From assembly GCA_035371905.1 (NCBI GenBank), contig DAORXQ010000029.1, positions 1 to 6,081 on the forward strand: a DNA stretch of 6,081 nt, read 5' to 3'. The translations under genes were made by a program, and so were the position numbers. Positions 1 through 5,775 of this stretch are shown here, one piece after another. The notes under the pieces are model-generated. The model was not told where the DNA came from. It was given only the letters and a program-made list of their open reading frames with translations, and did not search any database. The stretch is from a bacterium (GTDB lineage Bacteria; Ratteibacteria; UBA8468; B48-G9; JAFGKM01). Every line of letters begins with the position of its first letter. Positions within the stretch are counted from its first letter, which is position 1.

Positions 1-1
1 T

Positions 2-187
2 ACAAACCATACAACAATCATAAAAAATTTAATAAAAATTTTCAATCATAAACAAGGTGATTTTGATGATTTGAAAGTTGAAAAAACAACCTCTAGATAT
101 GAATATGTTTTAGGATGATGTAAAACTGGTAAAATACAGGATAATTATATTTATCAGACTGCTAGAGAAGAAGAAATAACGATTTAA
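2..187 (+). pseudogene. Unassigned interrupted reading frame (possible gene remnant)
   Basis: The frame starting at base 2 is open from the window edge to a TAA at 185-187, except for one TGA at 116-118. It reads as protein-like sequence: a stretch DFDDLKVEKTTSRYEYVLG before the TGA and CKTGKIQDNYIYQTAREEE after it. No start codon or ribosome binding site marks a gene beginning here, so it would be the 3' part of something upstream. I do not recognise the family. The DDLKVEK-type wording recalls beta-sandwich domains of secreted carbohydrate-active proteins, but that is only an impression. It could also be the upstream part of the decayed sulfatase that seems to follow, or chance in AT-rich DNA. 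Confidence 0.25.
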
Positions 188-310
188 CTTTTATGACGAA
201 TAAATAAGATATTTTTGATTTTCTTTTTTTGAGAAGTAATTAAAAAACTGAAAGAAACTGGAATTGACAAAGAAACGATGATTATGATAAATTTAATCAT
301 AGAGAACAAC

Positions 311-339
311 TTGTATCGCAGGATTTCTTTCTGTATTAT
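311..339 (+). promoter_or_regulatory. Candidate sigma70-type promoter for the amidohydrolase/GH127 operon
   Basis: TTGTAT at 311-316 and TATTAT at 334-339 are separated by 17 bases, the optimal spacing. The -10 box matches the consensus at five of six positions and the -35 at three of six. Transcription would begin near 346, leaving a leader of about 34 bases before the ATG at 380. The boxes fall inside the presumed sulfatase remnant, so the operon may have gained its promoter from decaying coding sequence. In DNA this AT-rich such matches also arise by chance. Confidence 0.35.
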
Positions 340-366
340 AGGTCGCGTAGTATATCTATGGATTGT

Positions 367-372
367 AAAGGA
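367..372 (+). promoter_or_regulatory. Ribosome binding site of the first operon gene
   Basis: AAAGGA lies seven bases before the ATG at 380. It supports that start over any later in-frame ATG and marks the first gene of the operon as independently translated, unlike the next two genes, which lack a clear site. Confidence 0.6.
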
Positions 373-379
373 ATGAAAA

Positions 380-1144
380 ATGGAATTTTTTGATATAAAG
401 AGCGGAATTGGAGTTTTTTCAAAACCAACTGGTTATACAGAACCTGAAGAACTTTTGAGAATAATGAAAAATTATTCAATAAAAAAGTCGCTTGTTTATC
501 ATGCTTTAAGTAGAGAAATATCACCTGTTGAGGGGAATAAAATACTGATTGAAAAAATAAAAGAATTTGAAAACTTAATTCCTGTTTATGGTTTATTACC
601 CAGAAATTCAGGCGATATTGAGAATTTTGAAAGATATATTGAAAAGGCGATTAAAGATGGAGTAAAAAGTTTCCTGATAACATATAATACATTTAAAATT
701 CCACTTTCTCATTATTTATATTCAGAAACACTGGAAATACTCAATGAATTCAAATTACCGGTTATAATTGACCCCACTTTACCTTTTTCAAACTGGCAGG
801 TAGATTCAGGTGACTGGCAGAGTATAAGATTAATCTGTGAAAAATATCCTGATTTACCTGTTATTTTTACAGAATTCAGAACAAGGTATCATATAAGGAT
901 TGTTATTGATTTTATTAAAAATTACAAAAACTTTTATTATGATGTTGGAAGTTGCTGGAATTACAGAGTTGTTGAAAAACTTGTGGGAATAAAAAATGGA
1001 GAAAATTTAGTTTTAGGGACAAATCTTCCTTTTTCAGAACCCGGACAATCTCTCGGTATGATTCTTTGTTCTGATATTTCCGAAAGCATAAAGAAAAAAA
1101 TCGCATATGGGAATATTGAAAAAATAATAGTGAAAAATGAGTAA
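380..1144 (+). CDS. Amidohydrolase-fold protein lacking metal ligands (probable pseudoenzyme)
   Basis: A 254-residue cytoplasmic protein with no signal peptide. Its layout follows the compact amidohydrolase-2 (PF04909) TIM barrel encoded by the next gene: an N-terminal FFDIKSGIG against YDIHAHIGG there, KLPVIID (125-131) against KMPILNH, VIFTEF (161-166) against YICGHF, and VLGTNLP (211-217) against CWGSDFS. At each expected metal ligand the residue has changed: Lys7 and Gly9 replace the HxH pair, Asp131 and Glu165 replace the two later histidines, and Asn215 replaces the catalytic aspartate. Classical zinc hydrolysis therefore looks impossible, yet the frame is intact and length is kept, so it appears to be under selection. 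Its stop overlaps the next start by 8 bases, implying coupled translation and perhaps a physical complex. A structural or regulatory subunit is the likeliest role; a different, metal-free chemistry cannot be excluded. The alignment is by eye. Confidence 0.75.
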   Translation: MEFFDIKSGIGVFSKPTGYTEPEELLRIMKNYSIKKSLVYHALSREISPVEGNKILIEKIKEFENLIPVYGLLPRNSGDIENFERYIEKAIKDGVKSFLITYNTFKIPLSHYLYSETLEILNEFKLPVIIDPTLPFSNWQVDSGDWQSIRLICEKYPDLPVIFTEFRTRYHIRIVIDFIKNYKNFYYDVGSCWNYRVVEKLVGIKNGENLVLGTNLPFSEPGQSLGMILCSDISESIKKKIAYGNIEKIIVKNE

Positions 1145-1907
1145 ATTAAAAGAAAAATTTTTAAAAAGTGAAAAACTGGAAGTAGAACTTTATGATATAC
1201 ATGCTCATATTGGTGGATATAACAGGGACTATCCTGTTTTTGATGGAGAAAGTAGAAAAATAATAGAGGAGATGGATAGATTGAATATAAAAAAAGCGAT
1301 TGTTATGCCTTTAGGAGTGTATGGAACTGAATGGTTTTATCAGAATGAAAAACTTATAAATGATTGTAAAAAATATTCTGAAAGATTGGTTGGATTTTGT
1401 CTTGTCAATCTGAATTATCCTGAAAAAGTAATAGGGAAGGAAATAACAAGATGTAGAGATGAAGGAATAAGAGGAATAAAGTTGATAGCAAGTTACCAGA
1501 ATTGCGAGGATACAGATAAAAAAACAGAATATGTCTGTGAATATGCAAATCATTATAAAATGCCAATTTTAAATCATAACTGGGGAAATCCTGATTTTCT
1601 TGAAAAAATGGTAAAAAAATATCAGTATATTCAGTATATATGCGGGCATTTTAGTTTTATATGGAAGGATGTTGTTAATAATTATGAAAATGTATGGTTA
1701 TGCACCTGTAATTATCTTGGATTTGGAACTGTTGAAAAAATGGTAAATGAAATAAGGAATGACAGAATCTGCTGGGGTTCTGATTTTTCTGACTTACATT
1801 TTGGTTTTACTCTCGGTCCGATTTTGCTTTCTTCAATAAGTGATGAAATTAAAATAAAAATAATTTCTGAAAATACAAAAAACCTTATAGAAAGATACTG
1901 CATTTAA
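1137..1907 (+). CDS. Metal-dependent amidohydrolase (amidohydrolase-2 family)
   Basis: A 256-residue cytoplasmic TIM-barrel hydrolase. All the usual metal and catalytic residues are visible: the HxH pair in YDIHAHIG (His22, His24), GIKLI (Lys115), LNHNWG (His147), CGHFSF (His171) and the aspartate in WGSDFS (Asp216), followed by a C-terminal helix that closes the barrel. Relatives in PF04909/COG2159 and COG3618 hydrolyse lactones such as L-fucono- and L-rhamnonolactone or pyrone dicarboxylate lactone, and others decarboxylate aromatic acids. Which reaction applies here cannot be read from the sequence; a sugar lactone would suit the glycosidase gene next door. At 256 residues it is short for the family. 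The ATG at 1137 lies inside the previous gene, with an 8-base overlap and only a poor ribosome binding site, so translation is probably coupled to that of its metal-free relative. Confidence 0.85.
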   Translation: MSKLKEKFLKSEKLEVELYDIHAHIGGYNRDYPVFDGESRKIIEEMDRLNIKKAIVMPLGVYGTEWFYQNEKLINDCKKYSERLVGFCLVNLNYPEKVIGKEITRCRDEGIRGIKLIASYQNCEDTDKKTEYVCEYANHYKMPILNHNWGNPDFLEKMVKKYQYIQYICGHFSFIWKDVVNNYENVWLCTCNYLGFGTVEKMVNEIRNDRICWGSDFSDLHFGFTLGPILLSSISDEIKIKIISENTKNLIERYCI

Positions 1908-1920
1908 AATAAAAAAAGAA

Positions 1921-3729
1921 ATGGGGAAAAGTATAATTGAAGTTGTTAAAAAGAAAAATGTAAAGTGTTCGCCTGTGGATATAGAAGATGTTAAAGTTGA
2001 TGGATTCTGGAAATATGTGATGGAAAGAAACAGGGAAATAAGTATACCTAATCTTTATAAACTTTTTGTTCAATATAAGACAGTAGAAAATTTTGAAATT
2101 GAAGCAGGATTAAAAAAAGGAGAAAAAACAGACCGGCTTGCAACTGACTCTGATTTATATAAGTGGATTGAAGGAGTTAGTTGGGATTTGCAGAATAAAT
2201 GGGATGAAAAAAGAGTAAAACATCTTGATAAATTGATTGAAATAATAAAAAAGGCACAGAAAAAGTCAGGATATTTAAATACCGCTACTTATATTAAAAA
2301 AGAGTTTGAGAATTTATATTCACATCATGAACTTTATTGTGGAGGACATTTAATTCAGTCAGGCATAGCACATTACAGGTCTACTGGAAAAGAAAATCTT
2401 TTAAATATTGCTATTAAGTGGGCTGATTATATATGTAAAAAATTTGGTAAAGGAAAAATAGAAAAAACAGATGGACATCCTGAAGTTGAAATGGCTCTTG
2501 TTGAACTTTACAGAACTACTAAAGAAGAAAAATATTTAAAACAGGCAAAATTTTTCCTTGAGATTGAAAATCCTTACTATTCTGGTCTTCCAAACATTCC
2601 ATTTTTAAAGTTTTCAGAACTCACAGGCCATGCTGTAAGGATGATGTATTTATGTTCTGGTGCTACTGATTATTATATTGAAACAGGAGATAAAAGATAT
2701 TTGAAAGTTCTTGAAAATTTATGGAAAAACCTTGTTTTAAGAAAAATTTATATTACAGGTGGAATTGGTTCAAGATATGAGGGAGAGGCGATTGGAGTAC
2801 CTTATGAACTTCCGAATTTAAGAGCATACTGTGAGAGTTGTGCATCTATTGCTTTAATGATGTGGACTTTCAGAATGTTTTTAATAAAAGGAGAATGTGA
2901 ATACTTTGATATTTTTGAGACAACACTTTATAATTCATTTCTTGCTTCAATTTCTTTTGATGGTAAAAAATATTTCTATGTCAATCCTTTATCCTCAATA
3001 GGTAATCATGAAAGAAAAGAATGGTATAGAACAACATGCTGTCCTCCAAATATACAGAGATTTATTTCATCTTTGCCGGGTTGTTTTTATTCAATAAGTG
3101 AGGATGGAGTTTATGTTAATCTTTATGATACCTCAACTGCAAACTTAAAATTAAATACAGGAAAAAGAATTAAAATTGAGCAGAGAACAGGATATCCATG
3201 GAAAAATAAAGTTTTGATTTCTGTTAATTCTGAGGCGATTTTTAATTTATATTTAAGAATTCCAAAATGGAGTGATAAGACAGAAGTAAAAATTGGAGAA
3301 AAAATTTATAATGTGGAAAATGGAAAATATTTTAAAATAGAAGCGAAGGATAAAACTAAAATAGAGATAAATTTTGATATTAGAGGTGAGTTTTATTCAG
3401 GTAATCCAAATATAGAAAGTGTGAGAAATTGTTTTGCAATAAAAAGAGGTCCCCTTGTTTACTGTCTTGAAAGTATAGATAATCCAGATATAAATCTTTT
3501 CAATACTTTATTGTGGGAACAGGAATTGAAGGAAAATTACGAGGAAATTTTTGGGGGAATTATAACTTTAAATGGAGAAATTTTAACAAGTGATGAAGAA
3601 TTACCTTTATACGAAAAAAATAAGAAAATTAAAATAAACTATAAAAAGAAAAGATTTAAGGCAATTCCTTATTATTTATGGGCAAACAGAGGTAGAAGTC
3701 AAATGAATGTCTGGTTTCTGAAAAAATAA
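1921..3729 (+). CDS. Glycoside hydrolase family 127 (beta-L-arabinofuranosidase-like)
   Basis: A 602-residue member of GH127 (formerly DUF1680), close to the usual 600-660. The family cleaves terminal beta-L-arabinofuranose, and some members remove other sugars such as aceric acid, using a cysteine nucleophile held by zinc. The zinc/catalytic set of Bifidobacterium HypBA1 is all present: Glu305 and Cys307 in YCESC, and Cys373-Cys374 in TCCPPN, with Cys373 the expected nucleophile. Substrate-site signatures are kept too: HHELYCGGHL (135-144), GHPEVEMAL (185-193), TGHAVR (235-240) and Glu289 in GEAIG. An alpha/alpha barrel spans about 20-400, followed by beta-sandwich domains with LRIPKW (445-450), RGPLVYCLE (509-517) and a C-terminal AIPYYLWANRG (581-591). 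There is no signal peptide, so it acts in the cytoplasm on imported oligosaccharides. It starts 13 bases after the amidohydrolase stop with only a weak, A-rich leader, so it belongs to that operon. The substrate is inferred from family only. Confidence 0.95.
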   Translation: MGKSIIEVVKKKNVKCSPVDIEDVKVDGFWKYVMERNREISIPNLYKLFVQYKTVENFEIEAGLKKGEKTDRLATDSDLYKWIEGVSWDLQNKWDEKRVKHLDKLIEIIKKAQKKSGYLNTATYIKKEFENLYSHHELYCGGHLIQSGIAHYRSTGKENLLNIAIKWADYICKKFGKGKIEKTDGHPEVEMALVELYRTTKEEKYLKQAKFFLEIENPYYSGLPNIPFLKFSELTGHAVRMMYLCSGATDYYIETGDKRYLKVLENLWKNLVLRKIYITGGIGSRYEGEAIGVPYELPNLRAYCESCASIALMMWTFRMFLIKGECEYFDIFETTLYNSFLASISFDGKKYFYVNPLSSIGNHERKEWYRTTCCPPNIQRFISSLPGCFYSISEDGVYVNLYDTSTANLKLNTGKRIKIEQRTGYPWKNKVLISVNSEAIFNLYLRIPKWSDKTEVKIGEKIYNVENGKYFKIEAKDKTKIEINFDIRGEFYSGNPNIESVRNCFAIKRGPLVYCLESIDNPDINLFNTLLWEQELKENYEEIFGGIITLNGEILTSDEELPLYEKNKKIKINYKKKRFKAIPYYLWANRGRSQMNVWFLKK

Positions 3730-3731
3730 TC

Positions 3732-4268
3732 TCATTCCTTATCCGTCTTTTTCTGTTTTAAAGCGAGGTCAATGAAAAATTGCTGAATTTCTTTATTGAT
3801 TGATAAACTTTTATTATTCTGGATAGGAAATAAAAACTCAATTTTTTTAAGAAAATATTCTTCTTTTTTTTCTATAAATTCAAATGATATATATGCATTT
3901 CCAAATTTTTCAAAATTGACCTTATAAATTGATAAATAACTTTTTAAATTTTCAATTTCTTCAAAAGGTCCTGTTTTTAATGATAAAGCAATAATTTCTT
4001 TTTCCGTAGAATTTACCTTTGAAAAGTTTCTTATATCACCAAGTTTTTCAATTATAAATTCAAGACCTTTTGTTATCGCTTCTTTATCATTTTTAAAATT
4101 TTTTTCATCATAATTTTCCGGTAAATAAAAACTGTTAAAAACTTCTTCATATTTTTCAGCAGTAAAATTAAATAGTATGTTTAAAGAGGCCTCTTCTAAC
4201 TTCTTATTTTGAGAGAAAACCGATGAAAGAAAGCCAGTTAAAATTAAAAAAAATAATTTTTTACCCAT
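3732..4268 (-). CDS. Small secreted protein of unknown function
   Basis: A 178-residue protein I do not recognise. It starts with a clear Sec signal peptide: MGKK, a hydrophobic core FFLILTGFL, and a likely cleavage site after Ser19 (VFS|Q). There is no lipobox cysteine, so the mature protein should be periplasmic or exported. The mature part is rich in Lys, Glu and Phe. It has a helical first half (LEEASLNILFNFTAEKYEEVFNSF begins near residue 24) and a later strand-like half with alternating hydrophobics (residues 109-147, YLSIYKVNF and AYISFEFIE). This helix-then-sheet order recalls the NTF2-like/DUF3887 fold, but that is a guess. It is convergent with the GH127 gene, the two stops being 2 bases apart, and divergent from the ABC genes. 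There is no Shine-Dalgarno site; a TATAAT box ends seven bases before the ATG, so the mRNA may be leaderless. Confidence 0.75.
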   Translation of the reverse strand: MGKKLFFLILTGFLSSVFSQNKKLEEASLNILFNFTAEKYEEVFNSFYLPENYDEKNFKNDKEAITKGLEFIIEKLGDIRNFSKVNSTEKEIIALSLKTGPFEEIENLKSYLSIYKVNFEKFGNAYISFEFIEKKEEYFLKKIEFLFPIQNNKSLSINKEIQQFFIDLALKQKKTDKE

Positions 4269-4275
4269 TAAAAAA

Positions 4276-4304
4276 ATTATAATATAATTTTTCTAAAGTT
4301 TTAA
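4276..4304 (-). promoter_or_regulatory. Candidate promoter of the secreted-protein gene, possibly leaderless
   Basis: On the minus strand a perfect TATAAT occupies 4281 down to 4276, with TTAAAA (four of six matches to TTGACA) 17 bases upstream at 4304-4299. Transcription would normally begin about seven bases beyond the -10, which is at or within a base or two of the ATG at 4268. No ribosome binding site exists between box and start, which fits a leaderless message. Confidence 0.45.
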
Positions 4305-4309
4305 ACTTT
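4295..4309. repeat. 15-base perfect palindrome between divergent promoters
   Basis: AAAGTTT and AAACTTT flank a single central T at 4302. The site sits between the two opposing -10 boxes and overlaps the -35 positions of the leftward promoter and probably the rightward one. That is where a dimeric repressor or activator would bind. The one-base centre rules out an RNA hairpin terminator. The region is almost all A and T, so a chance palindrome is quite possible. Confidence 0.3.
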
Positions 4310-4326
4310 TTTGTATTTTTTAAAAA

Positions 4327-4335
4327 TGGTATAAT
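4327..4335 (+). promoter_or_regulatory. Extended -10 promoter of the ABC transporter operon
   Basis: TGGTATAAT is a perfect extended -10 element (TG, one base, TATAAT at 4330-4335). The -35 region has no good match, only T-rich DNA, which extended -10 promoters tolerate. Transcription would begin near 4342, right at the ribosome binding site, giving a leader of only about 12 bases before the ATG at 4354. Confidence 0.6.
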
Positions 4336-4341
4336 TTCTAA

Positions 4342-4348
4342 AAAGGAG
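4342..4348 (+). promoter_or_regulatory. Ribosome binding site of the permease gene
   Basis: AAAGGAG five bases before the ATG at 4354. It fixes the start and so confirms that the permease really is short, rather than the tail of a longer protein. Confidence 0.8.
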
Positions 4349-4353
4349 CAAAG

Positions 4354-4989
4354 ATGGAAAAAAAGATAGAAAAACAATTGAGTTTACCTTTTAAAAATGC
4401 TCTTCAGATGAGTTTAAGAAATTTTAAAATAAGATTTGGAAGGGCAATAATTGTAACAATGTCAATTTTACTCGGTATTGCTTTTTTTATGTCTGTTATG
4501 GCTTCAAATGTTTTTACCATGGCTTTAATAGAAAAGGGTCCTGAAAATATAAGAACTTTGCTTGTTGAAAATCTTGCAGAACTGAAAGTAAGACAGACAT
4601 GGCTGGTAACTCTTTCTCTTCTTGTATGTACTGTTGGTATTATAAATTCAATGCTTATGGCTGTCACTGAAAGATCAAGAGAAATAGGAACAATGAAATG
4701 TCTTGGAGCACTTGACAGATTTGTTATGGAATTGTTTTTACTTGAAGCAATGATTCACGGTATCGGTGGTTCAATTATCGGTAGTTTTCTGGGTATTTTA
4801 ATTATGACTCTTGTTTATGTAATCCAGTACAAAAAAATAATTCTATCAATTTTTCCATTTTTACCACTTTTAAAATATGTTGGTATTTCAATAATCCTTG
4901 GAACAGGACTTGCTATAATTGGAGCAATTTATCCAGCAATTGTTTCAGCAAGAATGGAACCAGCCGAAGCAATTAGAAGAGAAGTTTAA
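4354..4989 (+). CDS. Short FtsX/MacB-type ABC transporter permease
   Basis: A 211-residue inner-membrane permease. It has four membrane segments, at about 31-51, 83-103, 128-156 and 174-198. FtsX-domain signatures are clear: SMLMAVTERSREIGTMKCLG (99-118), the cytoplasmic coupling helix that contacts the ATPase, and the C-terminal ARMEPAEAIR (199-208). MacB and LolC/E proteins carry a periplasmic domain of about 200 residues between the first two membrane segments; here only about 30 residues (52-82) separate them, so the lever that moves substrate in MacB is missing. A promoter and strong ribosome binding site directly upstream show that the gene is not an amputated 3' end. The ATPase gene follows 14 bases later. 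From memory, similar short permeases with the ERxREIGTMKCLGALD wording occur in Planctomycetes and allied phyla. The substrate is unknown; lipoprotein, lipid or peptide export, or mechanical signalling as in FtsEX, are options. Confidence 0.88.
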   Translation: MEKKIEKQLSLPFKNALQMSLRNFKIRFGRAIIVTMSILLGIAFFMSVMASNVFTMALIEKGPENIRTLLVENLAELKVRQTWLVTLSLLVCTVGIINSMLMAVTERSREIGTMKCLGALDRFVMELFLLEAMIHGIGGSIIGSFLGILIMTLVYVIQYKKIILSIFPFLPLLKYVGISIILGTGLAIIGAIYPAIVSARMEPAEAIRREV

Positions 4990-4991
4990 AA

Positions 4992-4998
4992 AAGGAGG
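4992..4998 (+). promoter_or_regulatory. Ribosome binding site of the ABC ATPase gene
   Basis: AAGGAGG, a full match to the anti-Shine-Dalgarno, lies five bases before the ATG at 5004. It begins just after the permease stop, so the ATPase is translated efficiently from the same message. Confidence 0.8.
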
Positions 4999-5003
4999 GA
5001 AAT

Positions 5004-5744
5004 ATGCCAAGAGAAGTAATAGTAAGAACGATTGAGTTAAAGAAAACATATATGCTTGGGAAAATACCATTACATGTTCTTAAAGGGATTGACCTTGAAA
5101 TTTTAAAGGGAGAGTATATTTCTATTATGGGACCATCCGGGAGCGGGAAAACAACTTTATTTAATATGATAGGAGGACTTGATAAACCATCGGAAGGTAA
5201 GGTTTATATTGATGAAGTTGATATTGCACAACTTGATGCTTATGAACTTGCATGGCTCAGATGCAGAAAAATTGGATATATTTTTCAAACATTCAATTTA
5301 ATTCCTGTTATGAGTGCACTTGAAAATGTCATGCTTCCGATGATTTTTGCTGGAATGACCACAGATGATGCAAGGGAAAAGGCAAAATCATTACTTGAAT
5401 TGGTAGGATTAGGAGAAAGATTGCATCATAAACCATTTGAACTTTCTGGAGGACAACAGCAGAGAGTAGCAATAGCAAGAGCCCTTGCAAATGACCCTGC
5501 AATTATTCTTGCAGATGAGCCAACAGGAAACCTTGATTTAAAAACTGGAAAGGAAATAATAAATCTTTTAAGACAGATGAATAAGGAAAAACAGGTAAGT
5601 ATTATTACGGCAACCCATGATTTAAAAATGCTTGATGTTTCAGACAGGGTTATATGGATAAGGGATGGAATGATTGAAAGGATTGAAGACAGAGAAAACC
5701 TTGATATAAGAGTGGGTCATGTAGAAGGAGAGGAAGCCGGTTAA
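5004..5744 (+). CDS. ABC transporter ATP-binding protein (LolD/MacB type)
   Basis: A 246-residue cytoplasmic ATPase that powers the permease encoded just upstream. All ABC motifs are intact: Walker A GPSGSGKT (43-50), Q-loop Gln95 in FQTFNL, signature LSGGQ (147-151), Walker B IILADE (167-172), D-loop NLD (176-178) and switch His205 in ATHD. The wording FNMIGGLDKPSEG and FQTFNLIPVMSALENV places it in the LolD/MacB/FtsE branch (COG1136), whose members work with FtsX-type permeases. A tail of about 20 residues past the usual LolD end (ERIEDRENLDIRVGHVEGEE) could touch the permease. No outer-membrane channel or periplasmic adaptor gene is in view, so a full MacAB-TolC type pump is not supported. 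The gap to proC is 31 bases with no terminator, so transcription may continue. Confidence 0.95.
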   Translation: MPREVIVRTIELKKTYMLGKIPLHVLKGIDLEILKGEYISIMGPSGSGKTTLFNMIGGLDKPSEGKVYIDEVDIAQLDAYELAWLRCRKIGYIFQTFNLIPVMSALENVMLPMIFAGMTTDDAREKAKSLLELVGLGERLHHKPFELSGGQQQRVAIARALANDPAIILADEPTGNLDLKTGKEIINLLRQMNKEKQVSIITATHDLKMLDVSDRVIWIRDGMIERIEDRENLDIRVGHVEGEEAG

Positions 5745-5762
5745 TAAAATTTTACCTGCCTT

Positions 5763-5770
5763 AAAGGAGA
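5763..5770 (+). promoter_or_regulatory. Ribosome binding site that fixes the TTG start of proC
   Basis: AAAGGAGA ends five bases before the TTG at 5776. The spacing equals that used by the two ABC genes, which supports TTG as the true start. Confidence 0.75.
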
Positions 5771-5775
5771 GACAA

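Larger units (their letters stand above)
189..393 (+). pseudogene. Decayed sulfatase gene fragment (PF00884-like)
   Basis: No frame is open, but fragments in all three forward frames line up in order with the central part of type I sulfatases. Frame 3 (192-218) reads YDE-stop-IRYF-stop, like the family's YDGEIRYVD. Frame 2 (233-289) reads EVIKKLKETGIDKETMIMI, like GRVLDYLEETGLDDNTLVVF. Frame 1 (292-327) reads FNHREQLVSQDF, like SDHGEQLGSHDL. Further on (355-375) it reads SMDCKGM, like SMYEEGM. The Thr codon at 275 and the Asn codon at 295 are 20 bases apart, which is the usual seven codons minus one base, as a single deletion would give. Several stops and shifts remain, so this is not a working gene, and its N- and C-terminal parts are missing. 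The last fragment runs past the ATG at 380, so the next gene begins inside the remnant. The match is from memory of family consensus, not a search. Confidence 0.42.

Noticed and set aside
2..187. TGA at 116-118 read as tryptophan (alternative genetic code)
   Set aside because: The minus-strand gene at 3732-4268 ends in TGA. None of the intact genes contains an in-frame TGA, so the standard bacterial code fits.
264..292. Perfect TTGACA at 264-269 as the operon's -35 box
   Set aside because: No good -10 lies at 16-18 bases; the best is TAAATT at 18 bases. The hexamer is also explained by the Gly-Ile-Asp-Lys codons of the sulfatase-like fragment.
336..2073. Minus-strand open frames of 62-80 codons opposite the amidohydrolase and GH127 genes
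   Set aside because: They lie opposite well-supported genes, are low in complexity (Phe, Ile, Ser and Tyr rich, as expected antisense to AT-rich coding DNA), and have no ribosome binding sites that I could see.
3720..3760. Terminator between the convergent GH127 and secreted-protein genes
   Set aside because: The stops are 2 bases apart, and although T-runs follow, I see no stem-loop on either strand.
4404..4667. Minus-strand 87-codon frame inside the permease gene
   Set aside because: It is antisense to conserved permease motifs and has no recognisable protein features.
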